Positions 53,207-64,000 of a DNA stretch of 64,000 nucleotides are shown here, piece after piece. Source of the stretch: Diadophis punctatus similis (lineage: Eukaryota > Chordata > Lepidosauria > Squamata > Dipsadidae). The stretch spans positions 3,120,545 to 3,184,544 of the forward strand of contig JALIGW010000058.1 of NCBI GenBank assembly GCA_023053685.1. Direction: 5' to 3'. The notes below the pieces were generated by a model. It saw only the letters and a list, made by a program, of their open reading frames with translations, had not been told where the DNA came from and did not search any database. Numbering within the stretch: the stretch's first letter is position 1; each line of letters opens with the position of its first letter. The position numbers were made by a program, and so were the translations under genes.

Positions 53207-53520
53207 ACTTGGAAGGGACCTTGGAGGTCTTCTAGTCCAACCCCATACCATTTCAGCCAGACCCAGCAGGATTGGCCAAGGCAGAAGAGCTCTTCCCCCA
53301 TCCAGGGACAACCCCCCCCCCCAGATGGGTTTAACTACAGCACCCATCGCCTCCAACTTCGGCCCGTGAAAGCCAGAGAAATAGGATGCTGTAGACCAAG
53401 GGTCTCCAACCTTGGCAACTTTTAAAGACTTGTGGACTTCAACTCCCAGCAAAGCTGGCTGAGGCATTCTGGGAGTTGAAGTCCACAAGTCTTAAGGGGG
53501 CCATGGTTGGAGACCCCTGC
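53207..53520. repeat. CR1 fragment plus block duplicated from 42.5 kb, with palindromic MITE
   Basis: 53207-53244 is a CR1 3' terminus. 53245-53520 matches 42507-42777, including the MITE (GGGTCTCCAACCTTGGCAAC to GGTTGGAGACCCCTG). Confidence 0.85.
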
Positions 53521-53527
53521 TGTAGAC

Positions 53528-53817
53528 CAGGAGTGTGAGACTCAAGACTTGTGAGCCAGATCCGGCCCACGGGCGGCTTAGATCTGGAAACGGCAAAGAA
53601 CCAGCCTGTGATGGTACCTTTGCCAGCAAAAACGGAGCTTGGGAGGGCTGTGGGCGGCCCAGAGGGTTGCAGGAGGCCATCGCAGGTGAAAACAGAGCTG
53701 GTAGAGCACTGGGGTCACCACGGGCACCCCCGACACGAGTGACGTCAAGCTGGCCATGCCCCCCAAGGCCACACAACCCTGTTGCGGCCCTCAATGAAAT
53801 TGAGTTTGACACCCCTG
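53528..53817. mobile_element. hAT-type MITE, CAGGGGTGTCAAACTCAA family (290 bp)
   Basis: Ends CAGGAGTGTGAGACTCAAG and TTGAGTTTGACACCCCTG. Flanks CTGTAGAC and CTGTAGAG match at 7 of 8. Confidence 0.85.
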
Positions 53818-53999
53818 CTGTAGAGCGACTTTCCCTGGTGACCATCCGTCCGACCAGGAAGAGGGGGGAGGCAGGGGATATTACGTGTCCCCCCTTTTTA
53901 AGAAGGTCCGTCTGAAGGGCCTTCTTTGTGGTGGCCCCCTTCTTGTGGAACAGGAAGTTCCTCTGTGAGGGAGATGGGGGGTTTCTAAATACCATAGAT

Positions 54000-54178
54000 C
54001 AGGGGTCCCCAACCCCTGGTCCGTGGACTGGCCACGGGCCACGGCATGCCAGCAACCAGGCCCCACAAACAAGGGGAGCCCCATCCGCTGGATGCAGGCA
54101 GCGCACAAAACTATGCCCCCTGGAAGACCCGCTCTCCACGGATCCGGTCCTTGGTGCCCGAAAGGTTGGGGGCCACTG
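54000..54178. mobile_element. hAT-type element, CAGGGGTCCCCAACCCCTGG family
   Basis: CAGGGGTCCCCAACCCCTGG to AAAGGTTGGGGGCCACTG with GGTCCGTGGACTGG inside. Non-coding. Confidence 0.8.
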
Positions 54179-54260
54179 TGCTAAATAGATGAAGGAGGGA
54201 GGGAGGGAGGGATGATAGAAATTGATGATAAATAGGCAGATTAGATAGATATAGGTAAAA

Positions 54261-54518
54261 GAGCTGAGGTAGCGCAGCAGTTAGAGGCAGGTACTGCAGG
54301 CCACTTTAGCTGACTGTGATCCGCAGGTCAGCGGTTCAAATCTCACCGGCTCAAGGTTGACTCAGCCTTCCATCCTTCCGAGGTAGGTAAAATGAAGACC
54401 CAGATTGTTGGGGGCAATGTAAATATATACATTGCTTACTGGTGTGAACCGCTTAGAGAGTGCTTGCACTGTGAGGCGGTATATAAATCTCACAAATAAA
54501 TAAATAAAATAAATAAAA
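54261..54518 (+). mobile_element. Full-length tRNA-derived SINE
   Basis: GAGCTGAGGTAGCGCAGCAG (A-box end), CAGCGGTTCAAATCTCACC (B box), TTCCATCCTTCCGAGGTAGG, GAGGCGGTATATAAATC and a TAAA tail. Confidence 0.9.
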
Positions 54519-55012
54519 TAGGTGATTGGATGGGTGGGTGGGTGGGTGGGTGGATAGATATAGGTAGGTAGGTAGATACGGTAGATGGATGGATAGAGGT
54601 GGGTGGATGGATGGAGAGATATAGGTAGGTAGATACAATGGACGGACGGACACACGGGTGGATGGACGGACGGACACACATGGGTGGAGGGATGGACAGA
54701 CAGATATCGATGGATGGACGGACAGACATGGGTGGGTGGGTGGACGGACGGACACACATGGGTGGAGGGATGGACAGACACATCGATGGATGGACGGACA
54801 GACATGGGTGGACGGACAGATGGAAAGACATGGGTGGAGGGATGGACAGACATATATTGATGGATGGACGAACAGACAGGTGGATGGACGGACAGACATG
54901 GGTGGAGGGATGGACAGACAGACATCGATGGATGGACGGACAGACATGGGTGGACGGACGGATGGACAGATGGACGGACAGGAATGGGTGGATGGATGGA
55001 CAGAGATAAAAC
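54519..55012. repeat. (GGAT/GGAC/GGGT)n minisatellite
   Basis: Units such as GATGGACGGACAGACATGGG recur about 15 times. It extends from the tail of the SINE. Open frames on both strands (GWTDRH, PSIHPC) are compositional. Confidence 0.9.
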
Positions 55013-55639
55013 ACCATCTCTTGAGGGGAGAGAAGCCCCCACCTCATCAAGAGGAGAAACCCCCTGAGGACCTGGTTTTGCCCATGGGCCTGGGGACCCC
55101 GGACGGATACGGAACCCATCAAGTGATTGATTTGATTGATGCCACTCGGGGGGGGGGGAGGGAGATTTTATTTCCATAAGTCGCAGTCGCCCTGAGTGAT
55201 TCGGCAGCCATATACATTTCCTTATTTTTTAAAAAAAAAAATAGGCCTGGCGGGGTGCTCAGTTTGGCAGGGGGGGGTGGAGTGGGGGATGCCAGTTCTG
55301 CAGAAGAGCATAAACTACTTATTCAAGGGACAATCTCTGGGTCCCTTCCCTTGGAGCAGAAAAGCCACATTTCTATCTGAAGGCCTACAGTCCTCCTAGT
55401 GCAGCTGAGACCACCATCTCTATCCTGCTCTCTCCCGGTGGAAGCCCAGAGCTTTGGAAGTCCTCAAAGAGGTTGAAGGCCAGAGTTCAGGCTCTGGAGA
55501 AGATCTCCTGGCTGGATTGGCCAGGCTGGAGGGAATCTCTCCTCTCCGGATTTTCTGCCCGTGAAAATCAGAGCAGAAACGCTTGGTTGCTTACAATCTT
55601 CTCTGCAGACGTCCCAGAACCGTTGCAGGAATTGGATAC
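55013..55639. other. Single-copy stretch, no gene seen
   Basis: G runs at 55150 and 55272, A run at 55231. I looked for COX4I2-like exons because of mammalian gene order and found none. Confidence 0.4.
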
Positions 55640-55647
55640 GTCTAGTT

Positions 55648-56073
55648 CAGTGATGGCGAACCTTTTTTTCCTTGGGTGCCGAAATAGTGTGCGCGCGTGC
55701 TATCGCATGCAGGTGCGTGCCCACACCCATAATTCAAAGCCCCCCACTCGCCCCACCCCCGTGCATGCGTGCATGACACCCCCCCCCACTTCCCCATTTC
55801 CCAACTTCCAGTGGGTCCGGTGGGCCCATTTTTCGCCCTCCCCAGGCTCCAGAGGCTTTCTTGGAGCTTGGGGAGGGCAAAAACACTCCCCCTGCCACCC
55901 TGGAGGCTCTCTGGAGGCCGAAATCGCCCTCCCAGAGCCTCTGCACGAGCCAAAAATCAGCTGGCGGGCACACACATGCACACTGGAGCTGAGCTAGGGC
56001 AACAGCTCGCATGCCGGCAGATATAGCTCCGTGTGCCACCTGTGGCACCCGTGCCATAGGTTCACCATCACTG
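55648..56073. mobile_element. hAT-type MITE, CAGTGATGGCGAACC family (426 bp), perfect target duplication
   Basis: GTCTAGTT is identical at 55640-55647 and 56074-56081. Ends CAGTGATGGCGAACC and GGTTCACCATCACTG. Inserted into CR1. Confidence 0.9.
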
Positions 56074-56695
56074 GTCTAGTTGAATGAAAAGAAGGACCAG
56101 GGGTGACGTGGTGATAGCAGTGGTCCAATATCTGAGGGGCTGCCCCAAAGAAGACCATCGACCAGTGCGCTCCCACAGAGAGGGCCTCCTCGGGGTACTA
56201 TTTTTATCAAGCCGGGCTGGCGTGAAAAAGTTTTTGGGGTTTTTAAGATTTTACCAAATTTTAATTGTATTGTCTTAAATCAGGGCCACATCTAATATTT
56301 TCTTTTAAATGTATACATATTTTAATGTTTATATTGTGTTTTTACTTGGCTGTTCACCGCCCTGAGTCCCCTGGAGAAGGGCGGTATATAAATTTAATTA
56401 TAAATAAATAAATAAATTATAAGAAGGGGTCAACTTATTCTCCAAAGCACCTGAAGGCAGGACAAGAAGCAACGGATGGAAACTGATCAAAGAGAGAAGC
56501 AACCTGGAATTCGGGGAAAACTTTCCTAAAAGTGAGGATAATTAACAAGTGGAACCGCTTGCCACCAGAAGTTGTGGGTGCTCCATCACTGGAGGTCTTT
56601 AAGAAGGGACTGGACAGCCATTTGTCTGAAATAGGAGCTCCCGCTTGAGCAAGGGCTGGACTAGAAGATCTCCAAGGTCCCTTCCAACTCTTGTT
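56074..56695 (+). mobile_element. CR1 LINE 3' end interrupted by an L2-like 3' tail
   Basis: 56074-56150 and 56430-56695 are CR1 (GGCAGGACAAGAAGCAACGG, GGACTAGAAGATCTCCAAGG). 56222-56428 is a LINE 3' UTR nearly identical to 10722-10934. Confidence 0.8.
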
Positions 56696-56871
56696 ACGTA
56701 CACTGTTATATCTAAATGGAGACACGATCTGAATTATTTCTTTATTCCGGGCAGAAAAGACAACCTCACAGATCTTCTGTGGATGAAGGCTTGGATCCAG
56801 GCTGAGTAAGTGGACCACAAAGGAATGAAGGTTGGGAAGTAGATTGTGCGGATGGGAATTTTGCAAGTATA
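56696..56871 (-). mobile_element. Possible LTR fragment
   Basis: On the - strand a non-repetitive stretch carries GGAATAAAGAAAT and ends GATATAACAG. This could be an LTR R/U5 part with a polyadenylation signal. Weak; no partner LTR or 5' TG end found. Confidence 0.25.
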
Positions 56872-57008
56872 GGTGGCCCTCGGCTTCCAATAGTTCGTTT
56901 AGTGACCGTTCAAAGTTACAATGGCACTGAAAAATGTGACTTAGGACCATTTTTTTCCACATTTATGACCTTTGTAGCAACCCCATGGTCATGCGTTCAA
57001 GATTCAGA
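56872..57008 (+). mobile_element. Tigger-like MITE, left part only
   Basis: TAGGTGGCCCTCGGCTTCCA, TTCGTTTAGTGACCGTTCAA, ending near CATGGTCATGCG. Confidence 0.7.
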
Positions 57009-57029
57009 CACAGAACAACAGAATACCAA

Positions 57030-57595
57030 AGTTGGAAGGGACCTTGGAGGTCTTCTAGTCCAACCCCCTGCTCAGGCAGGAAACCCTATACCAGTGATGG
57101 CAAACCTCTTCGGCACCTTTTCGGCACCGAGTGCCCAAACCGGAATGCGCATGCCGCAGCCCCGAAAACTCAAAGACCAGCTGGCCAGTGCGCATGAGAG
57201 AACATATTGCAGGAACTGGGTGTGTCTAGTTTAATGTAAAGAAGGACCAGGGGAGACGTGATAGCAGTGTTCCAATATCTCAGGGGTTGCCACAAAGAAG
57301 AGGGAGTCAAGCTATTCTCCAAGGCACATGAGGGTAGGACAAGAAGCAACGGATGGAAACTAAACAAGGAGAGAAGCAACTTAGAACTAAGGAGAAATTT
57401 CCTGACAGTTAGAACAATTAATCCGTGGAACAGCTTGCCTCCAGAAGTTGTGAATGCTCCAACACTGGCAGTTTTTAAGAAGATTTTGGATAACTATTTG
57501 TCTGAAGTGGTGTAGGGTTTCCTGCCTAAGCAAGGGGTTGGACTAGAAGACCTCCAAGGTCCCTTCCAACTCTGTTATTCTATTCTATTCTATTC
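57030..57595. mobile_element. Inverted CR1 3' ends around a truncated hAT MITE
   Basis: 57030-57091 is CR1 on the - strand. 57092-57198 is a left-end hAT MITE (CAGTGATGGCAAACC). 57200-57595 is CR1 on the + strand (RSNGWKLNKERSNLELRRNF, VRTINPWNSLPPEVVNAPTL). Confidence 0.8.
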
Positions 57596-57745
57596 TATTC
57601 TATTCTATTCTATTCTATTCTATTCTATTCTATTCTATTCTTCATTCCTATATTCTATTCTATTCTATTCTATTCTATTCTATTCTATTCTATTCTATTC
57701 TATTCTATTCTATTCTATTCTATTCTATTCTATTCTATTCTATTC
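57578..57745. repeat. (TATTC)n, expanded CR1 tail
   Basis: About 33 pentamers directly after AACTCTGTTATTC, the CR1 3' terminus. Same motif as the AATAG array on the other strand. Confidence 0.97.
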
Positions 57746-58450
57746 ATATTAGCTCTAAACCAGGATACAGAGTAACTGAGTTGGAAGGTGACCTTGGAAG
57801 GTCCTAAGCTACGATCCAGGCAGTCCTCAACAAATCATTTTAAAAGTTGCAGCCTTGGTGGGAGATCGTTGATGGGGGGGGCGCGAGGGGGGGGGGGAAA
57901 GAGGTCGGTTTGCATGAGCCAGTTCCATCAGGGTCCCTACAGATCTAAAATGATTATTTTCAAAGCTGCAAGCCTTGGTTGGAGATCCTGGAGGGAGGGA
58001 GGGGAGGGGGAAGGACGCCTGCTTGCGTTGACAAATTACAAACCAGGATCCCTACGGAGGCAAAGGTGTTTGCAGGGGGAAAAGAAAGCCCTGGCTTGTT
58101 CAGATAATCCCCACGTGCCAGTTAGACCGTCCCCTGGACGATTCCAGAGGATGAGGCTTTTAATGGGCACCCGAAGGGCTGCGCAAAGCTGCAAAACCGG
58201 AAAAGGGCCATTATCAGCGGAGGTCTCGTGTTTCTTGTCAGGCTGTGGCTGACACCCCCCCCCACCACCACCACCACCCCCTGCCAGCTACATCAAAGGA
58301 CGGCGGTTTAACCTCTGCGCCCCCTGGCTATGAAGAGGCTTCGGAGCAGAATGGGAAAAATTGCGGCCTCCAAATAGCCGTGGTTGGAGAGAAATTGCTT
58401 TGACCACAGCATCCCAAAGCATCGCTCCGTAGGAGGCAGCAGCGTGGCTT
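57746..58450. other. Single-copy stretch, no gene seen
   Basis: G run at 57876-57897, CCA repeat at 58262. No recognised exon. Confidence 0.4.
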
Positions 58451-58573
58451 TAACAGAATAACTAACAGAGCTGGAAGGGACCTTGGAGGTCTTCTAGTCC
58501 AACCCCCTGCTCAATCAATCAATCAGCATAGAGCTGGAAGGAACCTTAGAGGTCTTCTAGTCTAACCCCCTGC

Positions 58574-58608
<35 letters not shown>

Positions 58609-58656
58609 GAATAGAGCAGAAAAGGACCTCGGAGATCTTCTAGTCCAGCCCCCTGC

Positions 58657-58703
<47 letters not shown>

Positions 58704-58897
58704 GAATAGAGCTGGAAGGAACCTTAGAGGTCTTCTAGTCTAACCCCCTGCTCAATCAATCAATCAATCAATCAGAATAGAGCTGGAAGGGACCTTAGAG
58801 ATCTTCTAGTCTAACCCCCTGCTCAATCAATCAATCAATCAATCAATCAGAATAGAGCTGGAAGGAACCTTAGAGGTCTTCTAGTCTAACCCCCTGC

Positions 58898-58931
<34 letters not shown>

Positions 58932-58980
58932 CGAATAGAGCTGGAAGGGACCTTGGAGGTCTTCTAGTCCAACCCCCTGC

Positions 58981-59014
<34 letters not shown>

Positions 59015-59138
59015 CAAATAGAGCTGGAAGGGACCTTAGAGATCTTCTAGTCTAACCCCCTGCTCAATCAATGAATCAATCAATCATTCCGAATAGAGCT
59101 GGAAGGGACCTTGGAGGTCTTCTAGTCCAACCCCCTGC

Positions 59139-59172
<34 letters not shown>

Positions 59173-59454
59173 CAAATAGAGCTGGAAGGGACCTTAGAGA
59201 TCTTCTAGTCTAACCCACTGCTCAATCAATCAATCAATCAATCAATCCGAATAGAGCTGGAAGGGACCTTGGAGGTCTTCTAGTCCAACCCCCTGCTCAA
59301 TCAATCAATCAATCAATCAATCAATCCAAATAGAGCTGGAAGGGACCTTAGAGATCTTCTAGTCTAACCCCCTGCTCAATCAATCAATCAATCAATCAAT
59401 CATTCCGAATAGAGCTGGAAGGGACCTTGGAGGTCTTCTAGTCCAACCCCCTGC

Positions 59455-59496
<42 letters not shown>

Positions 59497-59830
59497 CAAA
59501 TAGAGCTGGAAGGGACCTTAGAGATCTTCTAGTCTAACCCACTGCTCAATCAATCAATCAATCAATCATTCCGAATAGAGCTGGAAGGGACCTTGGAGGT
59601 CTTCTAGTCCAGCCCCCTGCTCAATCAATCAATCAGAATAGAGCTAGAAGGGACCTCGGAGGTCTTCTAGTCCAGCCCCCTGCTCAATTGATCAATCGGA
59701 ATAGAGCTGGAAGGGACCTCGGAGGTCTTCTAGTCCAGCCCCCTGCTCAATCGATCAATCGGAATAGAGCTGGAAGCGACCTTGGAGGTCTTCTAGTCCA
59801 GCCCCCTGCTCAAGCAGGAGACATTTCAGA
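58451..59830 (-). repeat. CR1-terminus/(AATC)n composite satellite, 18 units
   Basis: Each unit is the CR1 3' terminus (GAGCTGGAAGGGACCTT, TCTTCTAGTC, AACCCCCTGCTC) followed by a variable AATC run. From about 58950 two versions alternate: GGAGGTCTTCTAGTCCAACC and AGAGATCTTCTAGTCTAACC, a dimeric higher-order repeat of about 150-170 bp. Confidence 0.95.
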
Positions 59831-60420
59831 CAAGTGACTGTCCAGTCTCATCTTTTTTTAAAAACTCCAGTGATGGAGCACCCACAACTTCTAGTGGCAA
59901 GCTGTTCCACTGGTTAATTGTCCTCCCTGCTAGGAAGTCACTGGAAGCTTTCAAGAAGAGACTGGACTGCCATCTGTCAGAAATGGTGTAGGGCAGTGAT
60001 GGCGAACCTATGGCACGCGTGCCACAGGTGGCACGCGGAGCCATATCTGCCGGCACGCGAGCCGTTGGCTAGCTCAGCTCCAGGACGCATGTGCGCGCTG
60101 GCCAGCTGATTTTTGGGTCGCACAGAAGCTCTGGGAGGGTGTTTTCGGCTTCCGGAGGGCCTCCGGGGGTGCGAGGGAGGGCGAAAAATGGGCCTACCGG
60201 GCCCACCAGAAGTTGGGAAATGGGCCATTTCCGGCCTCCAGAGGGCCTCCGGGGTGTTTGGGGGAGGCCATTTTCGCCCTCCCCAGGCATTGAATTATGG
60301 GTGTGGGCACTCGCACATGTGCGATAGCACCCGCGCACGCACTTTTGGCACCCGAGGAAAAAAAGGTTCGCCATCACTGGTGTAGGGTCTCCTGCTTGGG
60401 CTAGATGACCTACAAGGACG
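59831..60420 (-). mobile_element. CR1 3' fragments interrupted by a hAT MITE
   Basis: 59831-59993 and 60388-60420 flank the MITE. The CR1 parts are rearranged, with both senses mixed. Confidence 0.6.
59994..60379. mobile_element. hAT-type MITE, CAGTGATGGCGAACC family (386 bp), perfect target duplication
   Basis: GTGTAGGG is identical at 59986-59993 and 60380-60387. Ends CAGTGATGGCGAACC and GGTTCGCCATCACTG. Confidence 0.92.
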
Positions 60421-61195
60421 TACAAGGTCGTAACTGTGAAAAACGGTCGTAAGTCACATTTTCAGTGCTGTTGTAACTTCAAACGGCCACTAAATGAACT
60501 GTTGTAAATCGAGGACTACCTGCATTGAAAACTTCTACATGTCATCCTTGACGTATGACCGCAACTGCGCCCAAAATTTCCGTTGCTCAGCAAGACAGTA
60601 GTTGAGTGAATTTTGCCCCACTTTACGACCTTTCTTGCCCCAGAAAGTCGTAACATGAGGACTTCATGTACTGCATTGATTCTAGAAAAGTTTAAGGCCG
60701 CCAAACTCTGCAACGATTCTAAGTGCCGTATCTTCAAAATACAGTTAAAAATCTTAAATACTAGAAGGAAAACCATCATTAAAGCCAAATATAAGACAGA
60801 GGGAGTCCTTGACTTACGACACTTCATTTAATGACCGTTCGAAGTTACAATGGCACTGAAAAAAGTGACTGTTTTTCACACTTATGACCGTTGTAGCATC
60901 CCCATGGTGATGTAATCAAAATTCAGACTCTTAGCAACCGACTCGTATTTATAATGGTCGCAGAGCCCTGGGGTCACGTGATCCCCTTTTGTGACCTTCT
61001 GACAAGCCAAGATAATGAGGAAGCTAGATTTACTTAACAATGATGTTACTCACTTAACAACCGCAGTGGTTCACTTAACAACTGTGGCAAGAAAAGTTGT
61101 AAAATGGGGCAAACCTCACTTAACCAATGTTTCGCTTAGCGACATAAATTTTGGGCTCAACTGTGGTCATAAGGCGAGCATTAGCTGTAGTTCCA
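60421..61195. mobile_element. Three Tigger-like MITE copies in a row
   Basis: 60425-60525 (- strand, right part), 60547-60672 (- strand, internally deleted, ends TCATGTA), and 60803-61191 (+ strand, nearly full length, GTCCTTGACTTACGAC to CATAAGGCGAGCATTAGCTG). Confidence 0.75.
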
Positions 61196-61212
61196 ACTTG
61201 CTTAGAAATCTT

Positions 61213-61262
61213 CTCTGTGTGTGTGTCTGTGTGTCTGTGTGTCTGTGTGTCTGTGTGTCTGT

Positions 61263-61335
<73 letters not shown>

Positions 61336-61373
61336 CTGTGTCTGGTGTGTGTGTGTGTCTGTGTCTGTGGTGT

Positions 61374-61415
<42 letters not shown>

Positions 61416-61455
61416 TGTGTGTGTGTGTGTGTCTGTGTGTGTGTGTGTGTGTGTA
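61213..61455. repeat. (TG)n with CTG interruptions
   Basis: About 240 bp. All C/V or H/T frames here are artefacts. Confidence 0.97.
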
Positions 61456-61459
61456 CACA

Positions 61460-61858
61460 CACTCAGGTTAACCAAATTGTCCCTTCGTCCTTTCACTCTG
61501 CAGGAAACGTGGCACGTGGCTTCGCCAAACTCAGCCAGCCCCCTTTCCCTCCCTGACGGTGACATGAAAACAAATTATGATTAATGTTTGCCAGTTTGTT
61601 TCAGTCCCCGCTCCACAATATTTCAATCTCCGTTTATTAAAAAGAAAGTTAGATGCTGCGGAATCTAAATTTGCAGGCTAGGGAGGTTTATAACCTTCTG
61701 CGGTTGAGCCGGCTCTGTCTGGTTTGGGGGATCAGGCAGGAAATCAAGAAAATGCCATTTTCTCCCTAGGATTTGTATTTGGGGGGGGGGGGAACCTCTT
61801 CTCCCCTTTTAATTTTCAGCTCGGAGCTAAGCATGTGAAGGGGCTAAACAGGAAGGAG
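61460..61858. other. Single-copy stretch, no gene seen
   Basis: G run at 61780-61791. No recognised exon. Confidence 0.4.
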
Positions 61859-61861
61859 CAG

Positions 61862-61955
<94 letters not shown>

Positions 61956-62251
61956 CTATTTTCTATCTATATCTATATATCTATCTATTATCTATTTTTA
62001 TCTGTGTATATCTAACTATCTATTTATAATCTCTTTCTTTCTTTATCTTCTATCTATAGCTGTCTTCTGTCTATATCTTTCTATTTTCTTTCTTTCTTTC
62101 TTTCTATCTATCTATCATCTATCTATCTATCTATTTTCTATCTTTATCTATTTCTATCTATCTTCTATTTCTATCTACAGTATGTATATCTATCTACCTA
62201 TCTATAATCTATGTCTTCTTCTATCTATTTTCTATCAATCTTGTCTGTGTG

Positions 62252-62304
<53 letters not shown>

Positions 62305-62763
62305 CTATTTTCTATCTTTATCTATTTCTATCTTCTATCTATTTCTATCTACAGTATGTATATCTACCTATCTATAATCTATCTATCTCTATCTTTCTTT
62401 CTTTCTCTTTCTTTCTCTTTCTTTCTTTCTTTCTTTTCTTCTTTCTTTTCTATCTATATCTGTCTTCTGTCTATATCTATCTGTTTTCTATCAATCTATC
62501 TTGTCTGTGTGTATCTATCTATCTATCTATCATCTATCTTGTCTGTGTCTATTATCTATCTGTATCTGTCTGTCTGATCTCTCTCCCTCTCTCATCTATC
62601 ACCTATCATCTATCTACACAGTATCATTTATCATCATCTACCTATATCTGCATCTATGTAACAGCTATAATTTTTCTTTATTTATATATCTGTTTCTGTC
62701 TGCTATTTATATCTATCTATCTATCTATCTAATCTATCTATCTATCTATCATTTATCTATCTA

Positions 62764-62840
<77 letters not shown>

Positions 62841-62955
62841 CTATATCTATCTATCTCTGATCTATATCTATCATCTGTCTATCTATCTATCTATCTATCA
62901 TCTTTTATCATCTATTTATTTATCTATCTATCTATCTATCATCTATCTATCTATC

Positions 62956-63017
<62 letters not shown>

Positions 63018-63068
63018 TTATCTATCTATCTATCTCTATATCTATCTCTGATCTATATCTATCATCTG

Positions 63069-63151
<83 letters not shown>

Positions 63152-63159
63152 CTGATCTA

Positions 63160-63242
<83 letters not shown>

Positions 63243-63273
63243 ATCTATCTATCTATCATCTTTTATCATCTAT

Positions 63274-63310
<37 letters not shown>

Positions 63311-63327
63311 ATCTATCTATCTATCAT

Positions 63328-63411
<84 letters not shown>

Positions 63412-63413
63412 TG
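61859..63413 (-). repeat. (GATA)n Bkm-like array, 1.55 kb
   Basis: TATC units on the + strand (GATA on the -), with long perfect runs at 61862-61955, 62765-62840, 62960-63015, 63070-63150 and 63330-63410, plus TTTC and variant blocks at 62030-62110 and 62390-62450. Confidence 0.97.
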
Positions 63414-63580
63414 TCTGTCTATCTGTCTAGCTAACTTGTCTGTCGATTCATCCATCTAGCCAGCCATCTCTCCCCCCCCTCTCTCTCTCCCTCCCTCCCC
63501 TCCCCCTCTCATTTATATATTGCCCATCTCACTGTTTGGGGCAATTCTAGGTGGCTTACAATATAATAAAAATAGATATT
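63414..63580 (-). mobile_element. Likely LINE/SINE 3' tail that seeded the GATA array
   Basis: On the - strand: TTGTAAGCCACCTAGAATTG, GGGCAATATATAAATGAG, then pyrimidine/purine repeat and the GATA array. This resembles the GGGCGGTATATAAAT terminus of other elements here. Confidence 0.5.
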
Positions 63581-64000
63581 TTTCCTCACCCATTATCCCT
63601 TTCTAATAACTCTTTTTCTACTCTCGGGACTTCCCAAGATCAGCCTGGAGGATTCCAACCCCTGAATGTGAAAGCCATCCTGGGGTTTTTTCCCCCATCC
63701 CATCAGCAGCTACCTGGTGGGTCGGTGGGCGGGAGGGACAGAATTGTGATTCCTGCATCCAGCAGAGAATTAGCGGCAGCCAAGACCCCTTTTAATTTGG
63801 GGCTGTTATAAATCAGGAAAGGGAACGAAATGCAAACGCACAACGGTGTCCGGTCCATGTTTAATCATCGTTCGTGGTTACGACTTTAATGGGGAGAAGA
63901 AAAGATTACCAGCCTGTCCCTGCCTTTGCCCTGAAACCTCACAGCCTGTGATTATCCGGATGGTAAATCTGCATTTCCTCTCTGCCTTCAGTTTTCTGAG
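63581..64000. other. Single-copy stretch at the window edge
   Basis: No recognised repeat or exon. 63880-64000 has even composition and could be conserved non-coding sequence. Confidence 0.35.

Noticed and set aside
54362..55179. Paired open frames of 170-270 codons on both strands
   Set aside because: GGAT/GGAC minisatellite with no stop codons in some frames; no signal of selection or domain.
58451..59830. Simple (AATC)n microsatellite only
   Set aside because: The AATC runs are regularly separated by a conserved CR1 terminus, so it is a composite satellite.
61015..62860. Cysteine/valine, histidine/threonine and tyrosine/leucine/serine-rich frames
   Set aside because: Translations of (TG)n and (TATC)n, not proteins.
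53100..64000. COX4I2 or ID1 exons, expected from mammalian gene order next to BCL2L1
   Set aside because: I found no matching exon by reading either strand. They may lie beyond the window or order may differ.

Overview
The window is vertebrate DNA, almost certainly from a squamate reptile and most likely an advanced snake. The repeats point there: hundreds of base pairs of CR1 LINE 3' ends with AATAG-type tails, a Bov-B LINE end, Sauria-type tRNA SINEs, a second snake-style tRNA SINE, a 1.5 kb GATA array of the Bkm kind, Penelope-like element debris and many hAT-type MITEs. There are no operons, prokaryotic signals, CRISPR arrays or rRNA/tRNA genes.

Only one host gene is recognisable: the last coding exon of BCL2L1 (Bcl-xL) at 50693-50830 on the + strand. 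It encodes the end of BH2 and the C-terminal membrane anchor. A GC-rich 3' UTR of about 2.26 kb follows and ends at an AATAAA signal at 53067. The large upstream coding exon is not in the window. Bases 1-50692 contain no other host exon that I can recognise and are most simply read as the long intron before the last exon, filled with transposable elements.

Layout. 1-808: tandem array of a 68 bp Sauria-SINE segment. 0.8-15 kb: CR1 copies, MITEs, a 1.2 kb pyrimidine minisatellite (4.2-5.4 kb), a GGAA purine tract (14.1-14.8 kb) and long palindromes (10.9 kb). 15.5-46.3 kb: CR1, hAT and Tigger-like MITEs, and nine clusters of a Penelope-derived unit carrying a hammerhead-ribozyme-like core (about 30 copies). 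This stretch also holds two duplicated Penelope coding remnants (21.1 and 40.1 kb), a Bov-B end (23.8 kb), a 1.26 kb AATAG array (26.7-27.95 kb), and a 5'-truncated L2/L3-type LINE with an open 566-codon reverse transcriptase frame (32.65-34.45 kb, - strand). 49.7-50.4 kb: a second SINE-derived tandem array. 50.69-53.09 kb: BCL2L1 end. 53.2-64 kb: intergenic, with several hAT elements with target duplications, a minisatellite, an 18-unit CR1/(AATC)n composite satellite (58.45-59.83 kb) and the GATA array (61.86-63.41 kb).

The most interesting structure is the family of Penelope-derived hammerhead-like motifs, always next to GGA/TCC simple repeats. Next are the three tandem satellites that grew out of interspersed elements (SINE, CR1 end, MITE half). 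Repeat boundaries are by eye and good to about 10-30 bp unless a target duplication is cited. Element family names rest on remembered consensus features, not on a database search.
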